This document shows, one piece after another, positions 43,342 through 53,312 of a DNA stretch of 64,000 nt (positions are counted from its first letter, which is position 1; every line of letters begins with the position of its first letter). The notes under the pieces are model-generated. The model worked only from the letters and a program-made list of their open reading frames with translations, was not told where the DNA came from and did no database searches. Source of the stretch: Bog-473 sp963809825 (GTDB taxonomy: Bacteria; Actinomycetota; Acidimicrobiia; Acidimicrobiales; RAAP-2); the NCBI GenBank assembly GCA_963809825.1, contig CAWELJ010000004.1, positions 682,001 to 746,000 on the forward strand. Reading direction: 5' to 3'. The position numbers were made by a program, and so were the translations under genes.

Positions 43342-43973
43342 GCCACCTCGAGGCGGAACTCCGGGAGCGGGCCCAGGAGCTCGTCGCGCTGTACCCCCAC
43401 CCGCGCTCCGCGCTGATCCCGCTGTGCCACCTGGCCCAGGAACAGGACGGCTGGTTGCGCCCCGAGGCGATGGAGGAGATCGCCGACCTGTGCGGCGTGA
43501 CCGCCGCCGAGGTGCGGGGCACGGCCTCCTTCTACGACATGCTGTTCACCGAGCCGGTCGGCACCTACGTCGTGTCGGTGTGCACGAACATCGCCTGCCT
43601 CCTCGATGGTGCGCTCGAGCTGCTGGAGCACGCCGAGTCGTCGCTCGGCGTCCGCCACGGCGGCACGACGCCCGACGGCGTCTTCACCCTCGAGGAGTCC
43701 GAGTGCCTGGCCGACTGCGACCGCACGCCGTGTGTGCAGGTCAACCACCGCTACGTCGGCGCCCAGACCCCCGAGAGCTTCGACGCCCTCATGGCCGACC
43801 TGCGTGCGGGCGCGCTGTCCGAGACCGTGCCCCGGCACGGCACCCTCGTCCGCGTGCGGCGCAGCGTCGGGCTCGCGGCCGACCGGACCGCCATCGTGGC
43901 CGAGCGGGCGCAGGCCGCCGAGGCTGCGGCCGCCCGCGCCGCCGGGGCCAGGGCCGGAGAGAAGAAGGCCTGA
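43338..43973 (+). CDS. nuoE: NADH-quinone oxidoreductase subunit E
   Basis: 211 residues. The [2Fe-2S] N1a ligands are Cys82, Cys87, Cys123 and Cys127 in a thioredoxin-like fold. TTG start overlapping nuoD by 4 bp. The Ala-rich C-terminal 40 residues are likely disordered. Confidence 0.95.
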   Translation: MSHLEAELRERAQELVALYPHPRSALIPLCHLAQEQDGWLRPEAMEEIADLCGVTAAEVRGTASFYDMLFTEPVGTYVVSVCTNIACLLDGALELLEHAESSLGVRHGGTTPDGVFTLEESECLADCDRTPCVQVNHRYVGAQTPESFDALMADLRAGALSETVPRHGTLVRVRRSVGLAADRTAIVAERAQAAEAAAARAAGARAGEKKA

Positions 43974-45277
43974 TGGCCATCACCGACGCCCCCAAGATCA
44001 TCACGTCGCGCCTCGGCTACGAGGACGCCCACACGCTCGAGCGCTACCTGGCCACCGGCGGCTACACCGGCCTGCGCAAGGCGTTGACCATGACGCCCGA
44101 GGCCGTGGCGGCCGAGGTCGACGCCGCGAGCCTGCTCGGCCGCGGCGGCGCCGGCTTCCCGGCGGGGCGCAAGTGGTCCATGCTGCGCAAGAACCCGCTC
44201 ACCTACCTCGTCGTCAACGGCGACGAGTCCGAGCCCGCCACGTTCAAGGACCACCTCCTCATCGAGCGTGACCCGCACCAGATCCTCGAGGGCGTGCTCA
44301 TCTCGGCCTACGCGCTGCAGGTCAGCCAGGCCTTCATCTACCTCCGCGGCGAGTTCGCGCTCGGCCTCGAGCGCCTGCAGTCGGCGCTGAACGAGGCCTA
44401 CGCCCACGGCGCGGTGGGGGCCGACATCTTGGGCTCGGGCTTCTCCCTCGACGTGGTCGTCCACCCCGGTGCCGGCGCCTACATCTGCGGCGAGGAGACG
44501 GCGCTGCTCGAGTCGCTCGAGGGCAAGCGCGGCTTCCCCCGCATCAAGCCGCCCTTCTTCCCCGCCGCCATCGGCCTCTACGGCGAGCCGACCGTGGTCA
44601 ACAACGTCGAGACGATGGCCAACATCCCCTGGATCGTGAACAACGGCGGCGCGGCCTTCGCCGCCCTCGGTGCCGGCCGCTCGACGGGGACCCGGCTCTT
44701 CGCGCTCGCCGGCCACGTGCGCAAACCCGGCAACTACGAGCTCGAGATGGTCAAGACGACCTTCCGCGACCTGATCTACGCACCCGTGCTCGGCGGGGGC
44801 ATCAGGGGCTCCAACACACTCAAGGCGTTCATCCCCGGCGGCGTCTCGGCGCCGTGGTTCGGGCCGGACCAGGTGGACCTGCCGCTCGGCCAGGACGAGG
44901 TGGCCGACGCCGGCTCCATGCTCGGCTCCGGCTCGGTGGTGGTCATGGACTCGGCCACCTGCATGGTGCGGGCCGCCTGGCGCATCACCAAGTTCTTCTC
45001 CCGCGAGTCGTGCGGGCAGTGCACCCCCTGCCGCGAGGGCTCGGGCTGGCTGGAGCGCATCATGCACCGAATTGAGAACGGGGCCGGCCGCGAGGAAGAT
45101 CTGGACCTCCTCATGGACCTGTGCGACAACATCTCCCCCGGCGTGGCCTGGCCGCCGCAGCAGACCACCATCTGCGTGCTCGGCCCCTCCATCCCGTCGT
45201 CGATCGCCTCGGGGATCCGCATGTTCCGCGACGAGTTCCTCGTGCACGTCAAGGATGGGGGGTGCCCCTTTGACTGA
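43973..45277 (+). CDS. nuoF: NADH-quinone oxidoreductase subunit F
   Basis: 434 residues. FMN/NADH site GRGGAGFPAGRKW (about residue 55) and NGDESEPATFKDH. N3 cluster ligands Cys347, Cys350, Cys353 (ESCGQCTPCREG) and Cys401. The spacing to the last Cys is about seven residues longer than in E. coli because of an AWPPQQTT insertion. ATG shares one base with the nuoE stop. Confidence 0.95.
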   Translation: MAITDAPKIITSRLGYEDAHTLERYLATGGYTGLRKALTMTPEAVAAEVDAASLLGRGGAGFPAGRKWSMLRKNPLTYLVVNGDESEPATFKDHLLIERDPHQILEGVLISAYALQVSQAFIYLRGEFALGLERLQSALNEAYAHGAVGADILGSGFSLDVVVHPGAGAYICGEETALLESLEGKRGFPRIKPPFFPAAIGLYGEPTVVNNVETMANIPWIVNNGGAAFAALGAGRSTGTRLFALAGHVRKPGNYELEMVKTTFRDLIYAPVLGGGIRGSNTLKAFIPGGVSAPWFGPDQVDLPLGQDEVADAGSMLGSGSVVVMDSATCMVRAAWRITKFFSRESCGQCTPCREGSGWLERIMHRIENGAGREEDLDLLMDLCDNISPGVAWPPQQTTICVLGPSIPSSIASGIRMFRDEFLVHVKDGGCPFD

Positions 45278-48173
45278 CACGGCGAAGACCGACCGGGGGG
45301 CGGCGCCCGAGGGGAGCGAGGAGCTCACCTTCACGCTCGACGGGCGCCCGGTGACGGCGAAGAAGGGCGAGCTGCTCATCGCGGCCGCCGAGCGCGCCGG
45401 CACCTACATCCCGCGCTTCTGCTACCACCCGCGCATGGAGCCGGTGGGCATGTGCCGCATGTGCCTCGTCGACGTCGAGGGCCCGCGCGGGGCCACCCTG
45501 ACCCCGGCCTGCTTCGTGGAGGCCACCGACGGCATGGTGGTCGACACCGCCAACGACAGGGTCAAGAAGGCCCAGGACGGCGTGCTCGAGTTCCTGCTGG
45601 CCAACCACCCCCTCGACTGCCCCGTGTGCGACAAGGGCGGCGAGTGCCCGTTGCAGGACCAGACGCTCGCCTACGGGCCGGGGGAGAGCCGCTTCATTGA
45701 GGAGAAGCGCCACTTCGAGAAGCCGATCGCCATCTCCGACCTCGTGCTGCTCGACCGCGAGCGCTGCATCCAGTGCGCCCGCTGCACCCGCTTCGCCGCC
45801 GAGGTGGCGGGGGAGGCGCAGATCGACTTCGCCGGCCGCGGCGAGGCGGTCGAGGTGGCCACGTTCCCGACCGAGCCGTTCTCCTCGTACTTCAGCGGCA
45901 ACACCGTGCAGATCTGCCCGGTCGGCGCGCTCACCGCGACGCCGTACCGCTTCACCGCCCGCCCCTGGGACCTCGATCAGGTCGAGTCCACCTGCACCGC
46001 CTGCTCGGTGGGCTGCCGGGTGGCGGTGCAGTCGTCGCAGAACCGGCTGACCCGGCTGCTCGGCATCGACTCGGACCCGGTGAACCACGGCTGGCTGTGC
46101 GACAAGGGTCGCTTCACCTACGAGTCGGTCAACGGCGACGAGATCGCCGCCGGCCCGCTGCCGAGCGAGCTGGCCGACGAGGCCGTCGACGTGGCGCCGG
46201 CCACGGCCTCGCAGGTGGTCAGCCTCGGTGTGCGCCGCGGCCAGTTCCTGGGCGAGGCGAGCGAGACGGGCCGCTTCGAGCACGGGCGCCTGGTCGAGCC
46301 CCGCATCCGCAAGGAGGGCGAGCTGGTCCCGGTGAGCTGGGGCGAGGCCCTGGCCGCGGCGGCGGCGGGCATCACGGCGGCCAAGGACGCCGGCGGGCCG
46401 GGCGCGGTGGCCCTCATCGGCGGCGCCCGCCTCACCAACGAGTCCGCCTACGCCTGGGCCAAGCTGGCCAAGGGCGTCGTCGGCACGGACTCGGTCGACG
46501 CGCAGCTCGGCGACGGGCTCCCGGCCGACCTGGTGCTGGGCCTGCCGCGGGCAACCATCGACCAGGCCTGTGCGGCGCCGGTGCTGGTGACGCTGGCCGG
46601 CGACCTGCGCGAGGAGCTGCCCGTCCTCTTCCTCCGCCTGCGCGAGGCGGTGACCGCCGGGACGACGTCGCTCGTCGAGCTCACCCCCCTGCCCACCGCG
46701 CTGACCCCGCTGGCCGCGGTGAGCCTGCGTCTCCGCCCGGGCGACGCGCCGGCGCTGGCCCGGGCACTCACCGGTGACGACGGCGCCGCCACCGCGCTCG
46801 GCACGCACCACGAGGGCGCGGCCCTGGCGCCCGGAGCGCTCGACGCGGCGCGCCGCGTGCTGGCGGCGCACCCCGACGGCGAGGGCGTGGTGGTCGTGGC
46901 GGGCCGCCCGTCGTACGCCGAGTCGGGCGAGGTGGCGGCCGAGGCGCTGCGCGTCCTGGCCGGCGCGCTGCCCAGGGCGACCTTCCTGCCCGCCCTGCGG
47001 CGGGGCAACGTGTTCGGCGCCCTTGACATGGGCCTGGCGCCCGGCATCCTGCCGGGGCGCATCGGCCTCGATGCGGGCCGGGCCCGCTTCACCGCCGCCT
47101 GGGGCTCGGTGCCCGACGCCCCCGGGCTGTCGACAGCCGAGATCCTCGCCTCCATGGCGGGCGAGCGTGAGGGCACGCCCGGCGTGCAGGCGCTCGTGCT
47201 GCTGGGTGCCGATCCGCTGAGCGACTTCCCCGACCGCGCCGTGGCCGAGAAGGCGCTCTCGGCCGGGCACTTCGTCGTGGCGGTGACGGGCCACCCGTCC
47301 GAGTCGGTCGACGCGCACGCCGATGTCGTGCTGCCGTGCGCGGTGTCCCACGAGCGGCCGGGCACGACGACCAACATCGAGGGCCGGGTGAGCCGCCTCG
47401 GGCCCAAGATCACGGCGCCCGGCTTCGCCTGGACGGACTGGATGATCGCGGCCGAGCTCGCCGCCGCGCTCGGGTCCGACCTCGGGGTGTCCAGCCTCAG
47501 CGAGCTGGACGAGGAGCTCGAGCGCACCGCGCCCGCCTATACCGGTCTCACCCGTGACGTCCTCGCTTCCGACGTGGCCCACGACGGCATCCTGGTGCCG
47601 ATCACGGACGACGCCGGCCGCCCCACGGACGTCTCGCCGATCGACCCGGTGGCCCTGCCCGGAGTGGAGTCCGTCGAGCGCCAAGGCACGCCGCTCCGGG
47701 TGGGCACGGGCAGGCGGCGCCAGGGCGGCGCGCACGCGGCCGAGCTGGGCAGCCCGCCGCCCCTGCTCACGTGGACCGGTACCGGCGGCACCGGTGGTTC
47801 AGGCGACACCGAGCCGCTGCACATCCCCAAGGCCGACAACTACACGCTGCGCCTGGTGGCGGTGCGCCGCCTCTACGACGCCGGCAGCTCGGTCACCGGG
47901 TCGCCTTCGCTCACCCCGCTGGTGCCCGCGCTGGTGGCGCGGGCCAATCCCTACGACCTCGACCGCCTGGGCGCGGTCACCGGCGACCGCGTGAAGGTGC
48001 GGTCCGCCCGGGGCGAGCTGATCCTGGCCGCCGAGTCCGACGAGGGCGTGGCCCGGGGCGTCGTCGCCATCGACTTCAACGTGCCCGGCGGCGAGAGCGC
48101 CCCCGGCAACGCCGCTGCCACGCTCATCGACAGCCGGGCGCTGGTGACCGACGTGCGACTGGAGTCCGTGTGA
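45270..48173 (+). CDS. nuoG: NADH-quinone oxidoreductase subunit G
   Basis: 967 residues, longer than most. All four expected clusters are visible: [2Fe-2S] Cys51/62/65/81; His113 with Cys117/120/126; Cys166/169/172/216; and the optional N7 set Cys242/245/249/277. A molybdopterin-oxidoreductase-like domain follows. TTG start (45270) overlaps nuoF by 8 bp. The region after residue 800 contains Gly-rich low-complexity sequence. Confidence 0.94.
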   Translation: MTDTAKTDRGAAPEGSEELTFTLDGRPVTAKKGELLIAAAERAGTYIPRFCYHPRMEPVGMCRMCLVDVEGPRGATLTPACFVEATDGMVVDTANDRVKKAQDGVLEFLLANHPLDCPVCDKGGECPLQDQTLAYGPGESRFIEEKRHFEKPIAISDLVLLDRERCIQCARCTRFAAEVAGEAQIDFAGRGEAVEVATFPTEPFSSYFSGNTVQICPVGALTATPYRFTARPWDLDQVESTCTACSVGCRVAVQSSQNRLTRLLGIDSDPVNHGWLCDKGRFTYESVNGDEIAAGPLPSELADEAVDVAPATASQVVSLGVRRGQFLGEASETGRFEHGRLVEPRIRKEGELVPVSWGEALAAAAAGITAAKDAGGPGAVALIGGARLTNESAYAWAKLAKGVVGTDSVDAQLGDGLPADLVLGLPRATIDQACAAPVLVTLAGDLREELPVLFLRLREAVTAGTTSLVELTPLPTALTPLAAVSLRLRPGDAPALARALTGDDGAATALGTHHEGAALAPGALDAARRVLAAHPDGEGVVVVAGRPSYAESGEVAAEALRVLAGALPRATFLPALRRGNVFGALDMGLAPGILPGRIGLDAGRARFTAAWGSVPDAPGLSTAEILASMAGEREGTPGVQALVLLGADPLSDFPDRAVAEKALSAGHFVVAVTGHPSESVDAHADVVLPCAVSHERPGTTTNIEGRVSRLGPKITAPGFAWTDWMIAAELAAALGSDLGVSSLSELDEELERTAPAYTGLTRDVLASDVAHDGILVPITDDAGRPTDVSPIDPVALPGVESVERQGTPLRVGTGRRRQGGAHAAELGSPPPLLTWTGTGGTGGSGDTEPLHIPKADNYTLRLVAVRRLYDAGSSVTGSPSLTPLVPALVARANPYDLDRLGAVTGDRVKVRSARGELILAAESDEGVARGVVAIDFNVPGGESAPGNAAATLIDSRALVTDVRLESV

Positions 48174-49450
48174 TCGCCGCCCTCCTCAGCTCCTCGGCCC
48201 CCGTGCAGACGCACGCCGCCAACAGCGGGTACGGCGACCCCCTCTACTACTTCGGCCTCAACTGGGAGGTCGTCGTCATCACGCTGATCAAGGTGCTGGT
48301 CGCCTTCGTCGCGCTGCTGGTGGCCACCGCGCTCATGATCTGGTTCGAGCGCAAGGTGATCTCGGACATGCAGAGCCGGGTCGGGCCGAACCGGGCCGGG
48401 CCGTGGGGGCTGCTGCAGACGCTGGCCGACGGGACCAAGCTCGTCTTCAAGGAGGACCTGCTGCCCGACCGGGCCGACGCCTTCGTCTTCAAGCTGGCGC
48501 CGTACCTGTCCGTGATCCCGGCGGTGCTGATCTTCGCCGTCGTGCCCGTGGGCGGCGTCATCACCGTCGCCGGCCACACCTTCGAGCTGCAGGTGGCCGA
48601 CCCGCCGATGGGCATCCTGCTCGTGCTCGCCATGTCGGGGATCGCCGTCTACGGCGTCATGCTGGCCGGCTGGTCCTCGGGCTCGAAGTACCCGCTGCTC
48701 GGCTCGGTGCGGGCCTCGGCCCAGGTGATCTCCTACGAGGCTGCGCTGGGCATGACCACGGTCATGGTCGTCCTCGTCACTGGCTCGCTCTCCACCCGGG
48801 CCATCGTGGCCTCCCAGTCCAACGGCTTCTGGAACTGGAACCTGATCCGGCTCGGCTTCCTGCCCTTCATCTTCTTCATGATCGCCATCACGGCCGAGCT
48901 GACGCGCCCCCCCTTCGACCTCACCGAGGCCGAGCAGGAGCTCGTCGGCGGCTTCCACACCGAGTACTCCTCCATCCGCTTCGGCCTGTTCTTCCTCGCC
49001 GAGTTCATGAACACCATCACGATGTCGGCCATCGTCGTGACGCTGTTCTTCGGCGGCCCCAACGGCTACATCCCCCACATCCCGGGGGCGACCATCTACA
49101 TGCCGATCATCTACTTCCTGCTCAAGACGGTGGCCTTCTGCTTCATCTACGTGTGGTTCCGGGCCGCGCTGCCGCGGCTGCGCTACGACCAGCTGATGGA
49201 CCTGGGCTGGAAGCGGCTCATCCCGCTGACGCTCGGCTGGCTGCTCCTGGTGGCGGCCATCGTCGCCTGGGGCTGGCGCGGCCTCATCCTGGTGCCGGTC
49301 GTCGTGCTGGCGTCGCTGCTGCTGCTGCGGGCCAACCAGCTCGGCATGGGCCGCAGCGAGGAGGACGTCGTCATCCCCGTCATCGGGCGCCGGGTGACGC
49401 GGGCACCCCGGCTGAGCCCGGTCGAGCCGGGGCCGGGGGGTGAGGACTGA
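48170..49450 (+). CDS. nuoH: NADH-quinone oxidoreductase subunit H
   Basis: 426 residues, 8-9 transmembrane helices. Conserved MQSRVGPNRAGPWGLLQ, EDLLPDRAD and TELTRPPFDLTEAE-like motif (here AELTRPPFDLTEAEQELVGG) line the quinone chamber and proton path. GTG start overlaps nuoG by 4 bp. Confidence 0.95.
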   Translation: MIAALLSSSAPVQTHAANSGYGDPLYYFGLNWEVVVITLIKVLVAFVALLVATALMIWFERKVISDMQSRVGPNRAGPWGLLQTLADGTKLVFKEDLLPDRADAFVFKLAPYLSVIPAVLIFAVVPVGGVITVAGHTFELQVADPPMGILLVLAMSGIAVYGVMLAGWSSGSKYPLLGSVRASAQVISYEAALGMTTVMVVLVTGSLSTRAIVASQSNGFWNWNLIRLGFLPFIFFMIAITAELTRPPFDLTEAEQELVGGFHTEYSSIRFGLFFLAEFMNTITMSAIVVTLFFGGPNGYIPHIPGATIYMPIIYFLLKTVAFCFIYVWFRAALPRLRYDQLMDLGWKRLIPLTLGWLLLVAAIVAWGWRGLILVPVVVLASLLLLRANQLGMGRSEEDVVIPVIGRRVTRAPRLSPVEPGPGGED

Positions 49451-50463
49451 TGGGCGTGGGCGACGAGATGAAGGACCAGCTCTCCTTCCTGGGCGGCTTC
49501 AAGCTGACCTTCCAGCACCTGACCCGGCCCCGGGTCACGACGCCGTACCCCGACGAGAAGAAGCCCAAGTTCCCGCGCCAGCACGGCCGCCACGTCCTCA
49601 ACCGCTACGAGGACGGCATGGAGAAGTGCATCGGCTGCGAGCTGTGCGCCGGGGTGTGCCCGGCCGACTGCATCTACGTGCGCGGGCTCGACAACCCGCC
49701 CGACCACCCCGTGTCGCCCGGCGAGCGCTACGGCTACGTCTACGAGATCAACTTCCTGCGCTGCATCCACTGCGACATGTGCGTCGAGGCCTGCCCGACC
49801 GAGGCCATCACCGAGTCCAAGCTGTTCGAGTTCTCCTTCACCAACCGCTCCGACGCCATCTACACCAAGAACGAGCTCCTGGTGAACGACGACGGCACAC
49901 CCAAGAAGCTCCCCTGGGAGGACTGGCGCGAGGGCGACGACCTGATGACGTCGGGCTGGATGCGCGCCACGTCCCCGGCGGGCAGTGCCGACTACGAGGG
50001 CGAGGTCCAGTGGTCCGGTGAGCTCGGTTACGGCGTGCGCACCCCCGAGGGCGGCCAGTCCGGCCGGCGCGACGACGAGGCCACCGGGAACAAGCCGCTG
50101 CGCACGGTGCTCGAGTCGCACCTGCTCGACGAGGACATCCCGCTCGAGCACCGTGGCATGCAGGGGCGGGTCTGGCGGGCCAAGGAGGGTGCGGCGCGTA
50201 ACCGCAAGAAGATGGACGCCACCCGGAGCCGCATGAAGGAGCTGCGCGCCGCCCGCAAGGCGGCCAAGGCCGAGGCCAAGGAGTTGGCGGCCGCGTCACG
50301 TCCGCGTGACGAGTCGGCGACGGCGGCACCCGTCGGGGCCGCCATGACGTGCGAGATCTGCGACGCCCATGTGCCGCTGACCCGCCCTGCCGGCGGCCAC
50401 GCGTCGGTCTGCCCCGACTGCATCCTCCGCTTCGGGCTGACGCCCGACGAGGGGAGCGACTGA
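49450..50463 (+). CDS. nuoI: NADH-quinone oxidoreductase subunit I with C-terminal extension
   Basis: 337 residues; typical NuoI is about 160-210. Two [4Fe-4S] clusters N6a/N6b are bound by Cys60/63/66/70 and Cys105/108/111/115. After about residue 190 there is an extension: a charged Ala/Lys/Arg-rich helix (about 245-285) and a terminal CEIC...CPDC motif (Cys301, Cys304, Cys321, Cys324) resembling a zinc ribbon. The ATG shares one base with the nuoH stop. Confidence 0.92.
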   Translation: MGVGDEMKDQLSFLGGFKLTFQHLTRPRVTTPYPDEKKPKFPRQHGRHVLNRYEDGMEKCIGCELCAGVCPADCIYVRGLDNPPDHPVSPGERYGYVYEINFLRCIHCDMCVEACPTEAITESKLFEFSFTNRSDAIYTKNELLVNDDGTPKKLPWEDWREGDDLMTSGWMRATSPAGSADYEGEVQWSGELGYGVRTPEGGQSGRRDDEATGNKPLRTVLESHLLDEDIPLEHRGMQGRVWRAKEGAARNRKKMDATRSRMKELRAARKAAKAEAKELAAASRPRDESATAAPVGAAMTCEICDAHVPLTRPAGGHASVCPDCILRFGLTPDEGSD

Positions 50464-50466
50464 CCC

Positions 50467-51090
50467 ATGCCCCACGCCGCCCTGGTCCTTGCTTCCACGC
50501 GCGCCACCTGGCCCGACATCCTGGTCTTCGCCTCCGCGGCGGCGGTGATCCTGGTCGGCGCCGTCGGCGTGGTCACCTCCCGCAACCCGGTGCACGCCGC
50601 CCTGAGCCTCGTGATGACGCTCTTCGGCGTCGCCGTGCTCTTCATCGAGCAGCAGGCGGACTTCCTGGCCGCCGTGCAGATCATCGTCTACGCCGGCGCC
50701 ATCGTCGTCCTGTTCCTCTTCGTGATCATGTTCCTGGGCGTCGACCGGGCGGAGGACATCAACGTGGAGCCGCTCATCGGGCAGCGACCACTGGCCTTCG
50801 TGTTCTCGGCCATCACCCTGGGCGGTGTCCTCGCCATGGCGGCGACGGCGCACTGGGTCACCGGCGCCCAGCAGGTGGTGGGCCCCATTCAGGGGCGCGT
50901 GGCCGGCCCCGGCTCGCCGGCGGGTGAGCCGGCCCAGCTGGGCAAGCAGCTCTTCACCACGTACCTGTTCGCGTTCGAGGCCACCGCCGCGCTCTTGGTG
51001 ATCGCCGTGGTCGGCGCCGTGGTGCTGGCCCGCCGCCCGCCGACGGTGCACGCGGAGCACGACGACACCGAGAGCGAGCTGTCGGCATGA
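50467..51090 (+). CDS. nuoJ: NADH-quinone oxidoreductase subunit J
   Basis: 207 residues, five transmembrane helices. Conserved core AALSLVMTLFGVAVLFIEQQ and IVYAGAIVVLFLFVIMFLG, which carries the pi-bulge helix of proton pumping. Confidence 0.94.
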   Translation: MPHAALVLASTRATWPDILVFASAAAVILVGAVGVVTSRNPVHAALSLVMTLFGVAVLFIEQQADFLAAVQIIVYAGAIVVLFLFVIMFLGVDRAEDINVEPLIGQRPLAFVFSAITLGGVLAMAATAHWVTGAQQVVGPIQGRVAGPGSPAGEPAQLGKQLFTTYLFAFEATAALLVIAVVGAVVLARRPPTVHAEHDDTESELSA

Positions 51091-51392
51091 GCCTGTCGGG
51101 AGCCTGGTACCTGGGCCTGGCCGCCATCGTGTTCACCATCGGCGCCATCGGCCTGCTGGTGCGGCGCAACGTGCTGATCATGTTCATGTGCATCGAGCTG
51201 ATGCTCAACGCCGCCAACCTCACCTTCGTCACCTTCGCCCGCATGCTGCACGACATCGGCGGCCAGGCCGTCGTGTTCTTCGTGCTCGTGGTGGCGGCGG
51301 CCGAGGTCGTGGTCGGCCTCGGCATCGTGGTGACCAACTTCCGCCGCCGCGCCACCACCGTGGCGGACGACCTGAACTCGCTGAAGGGCTGA
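51087..51392 (+). CDS. nuoK: NADH-quinone oxidoreductase subunit K
   Basis: 101 residues, three transmembrane helices. The conserved Glu in MFMCIELMLNAANL and a second one in AAAEVVVGLGIVV form the proton channel. ATGA overlap with nuoJ. Confidence 0.95.
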   Translation: MSLSGAWYLGLAAIVFTIGAIGLLVRRNVLIMFMCIELMLNAANLTFVTFARMLHDIGGQAVVFFVLVVAAAEVVVGLGIVVTNFRRRATTVADDLNSLKG

Positions 51393-51395
51393 TCC

Positions 51396-53312
51396 GTGGT
51401 CCACGCCGCGTACCTCATGCTGCTCTTCCCGCTGGCGGGCTTCCTGTTCCTCGTCGCCTTCGGGCGCCGCATCGGCGACCCGGCGGCCGGCTGGGTCGGC
51501 ACGATCGCGGTCGGCGGCGCGTTCGTGGTGGCGTGCATCGTGCTGGCCGGCCTCATCGGCCTGCCTGCAGACCACCGGGTGGTGGTGCACAACTACTTCA
51601 CCTGGTTCAGCTCCGGCGGCCTGTCGGTGCCGGTCGGCACGCTGGTCGACCCGCTCTCCATGACGATGTGCATGTTCGTGACCGGGGTCAGCGCGCTCAT
51701 CCACCTGTACTCCATCGGCTACATGAAGAACGACCGGGACTACACGAAGTTCTTCGTCTACCTGAACCTGTTCGTGTTCTCCATGGTCCTCCTCGTTCTG
51801 GCGGACAACCTGCTGCTCACGTTCGTGGGGTGGGAGGGGGTGGGCGTCTGCTCCTACTTCCTGGTGGCCTTCTGGTTCCAGCGCGAGTCCGCCGCGTCCG
51901 CCGGCAAGAAGGCGTTCATCTACAACCGCATCGGCGACGCGGGCTTCCTCCTCGCCATCTTCTTGATCTTCGAGAAGACGGGAACGATCCAGTACGAGAG
52001 CGGTCCCGGCGGCGGCATCTTCGGGCAGCTCTCGCACCTGGGCGGGGGCACGGCCACGGCCGCGGTTCTCCTCCTCTTCCTGGCTGCCACCGGCAAGTCG
52101 GCCCAGATCCCCCTGTTCAACTGGCTGCCCGACGCCATGGAGGGCCCGACACCGGTGTCGGCCCTGATTCACGCCGCCACCATGGTCACGGCCGGGGTGT
52201 ACCTGCTGTGCCGGATGAACCCGCTGCTGCACCTGACCACGCCGGGCATGGAGGTGATCGCCTCCATCGGCGCCGTCACGGCCTTCGTGGCGGCAACCAT
52301 CGCCTGCGCGCAGCAGGACATCAAGAAGGTTCTCGCCTTCTCGACCATCTCGCAGATCGGTTACATGGTGCTGGCCGTCGGCACCGGCGCCTACGTGGCC
52401 GCCATCTTCCTCATGGTGTGCCACGCCTTCTTCAAGGGGCTGCTGTTCCTGGGCGCGGGCTCGGTGATCCACGGACTCGAGGACGAGCAGGACCTCAAGC
52501 GCATGGGCGCGCTGCGCCGCTACATGCGCTGGACGACCGTCACCTTCACCATCGGCTTCCTCGCCATCGCGGGCATCCCGCCGCTGTCGGGCTTCTGGGC
52601 CAAGGGCGACGTGCTGGACAACGTCTTCGCCCACTACAAGGTGCTGTGGGCCATCGGCCTCCTCACCGCCGTGCTCACCGCCTACTACATGAGCCGGCTG
52701 GAGGTCCTCGCCTTCGGCGGCGAGCCCCGCTTCGACAAGCCGGGCCCGCACGGCGAGCCCGCGCTGCACACCCCGCACGAGTCGCCCTGGGTCATGCGCA
52801 TCCCCCTCGTTGTGCTCGCCTTCTTCGCGTTCTTCGGCGGGGTCCTCAACCTGCCCTGGGTGCACACGCACGACCTCGAGAGCTGGCTGGCGCCGGTGTT
52901 CAGCGGCACGCTGTACAACGACAACCTGACGGGCGGCGCCGAGTGGGCGCTGGCCCTGACCGACACCGCGGCCGCGTTGATCGGCGTGATCGTGGCCGTC
53001 TGGCTGTGGCGGGGCGCCGAGGTGGACAAGCCCGCACTCGAGCCGCAGTTCCTGCAGCGGGTCTGGTACTGGGACGACGCCTACGACACGATCATCGGGC
53101 GGCCGGGCCAGCGCCTGTCGACGTTCCTGGCCTGGGTGGTGGACGTCCGGGTGATCGACGGCGCCGTGAACGGCACGGCGCACCTGGCCAAGGTCACCGG
53201 CACCGCGGCGCGCAAGCTCCAGACCGGCTATGCCCGCAACTACGCCCTGGGCATCGCCCTCGGGATGGCGCTCATCATCGCCTTCATGCTGAGTCGGACG
53301 TGGTGGGGATGA
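51396..53312 (+). CDS. nuoL: NADH-quinone oxidoreductase subunit L
   Basis: 638 residues, antiporter-like proton pump with about 16 transmembrane helices and a C-terminal lateral helix. Typical features are FVGWEGVGVCSYFLVAFW, NWLPDAMEGPTPVSALIHAA and HAFFKGLLFLGAGSV. GTG start 3 bp after the nuoK stop. Confidence 0.95.
   Translation: MVHAAYLMLLFPLAGFLFLVAFGRRIGDPAAGWVGTIAVGGAFVVACIVLAGLIGLPADHRVVVHNYFTWFSSGGLSVPVGTLVDPLSMTMCMFVTGVSALIHLYSIGYMKNDRDYTKFFVYLNLFVFSMVLLVLADNLLLTFVGWEGVGVCSYFLVAFWFQRESAASAGKKAFIYNRIGDAGFLLAIFLIFEKTGTIQYESGPGGGIFGQLSHLGGGTATAAVLLLFLAATGKSAQIPLFNWLPDAMEGPTPVSALIHAATMVTAGVYLLCRMNPLLHLTTPGMEVIASIGAVTAFVAATIACAQQDIKKVLAFSTISQIGYMVLAVGTGAYVAAIFLMVCHAFFKGLLFLGAGSVIHGLEDEQDLKRMGALRRYMRWTTVTFTIGFLAIAGIPPLSGFWAKGDVLDNVFAHYKVLWAIGLLTAVLTAYYMSRLEVLAFGGEPRFDKPGPHGEPALHTPHESPWVMRIPLVVLAFFAFFGGVLNLPWVHTHDLESWLAPVFSGTLYNDNLTGGAEWALALTDTAAALIGVIVAVWLWRGAEVDKPALEPQFLQRVWYWDDAYDTIIGRPGQRLSTFLAWVVDVRVIDGAVNGTAHLAKVTGTAARKLQTGYARNYALGIALGMALIIAFMLSRTWWG

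Noticed and set aside
45249..47735. Long antisense open frame opposite nuoG
   Set aside because: nuoG carries all Fe-S ligands in frame; the antisense product is His/Arg/Gly-rich and without recognisable motifs.
50889..53183. Long antisense open frame opposite nuoJ-nuoL
   Set aside because: His/Asp/Glu/Arg-rich low-complexity product typical of antisense membrane-protein genes; no ribosome-binding site context.
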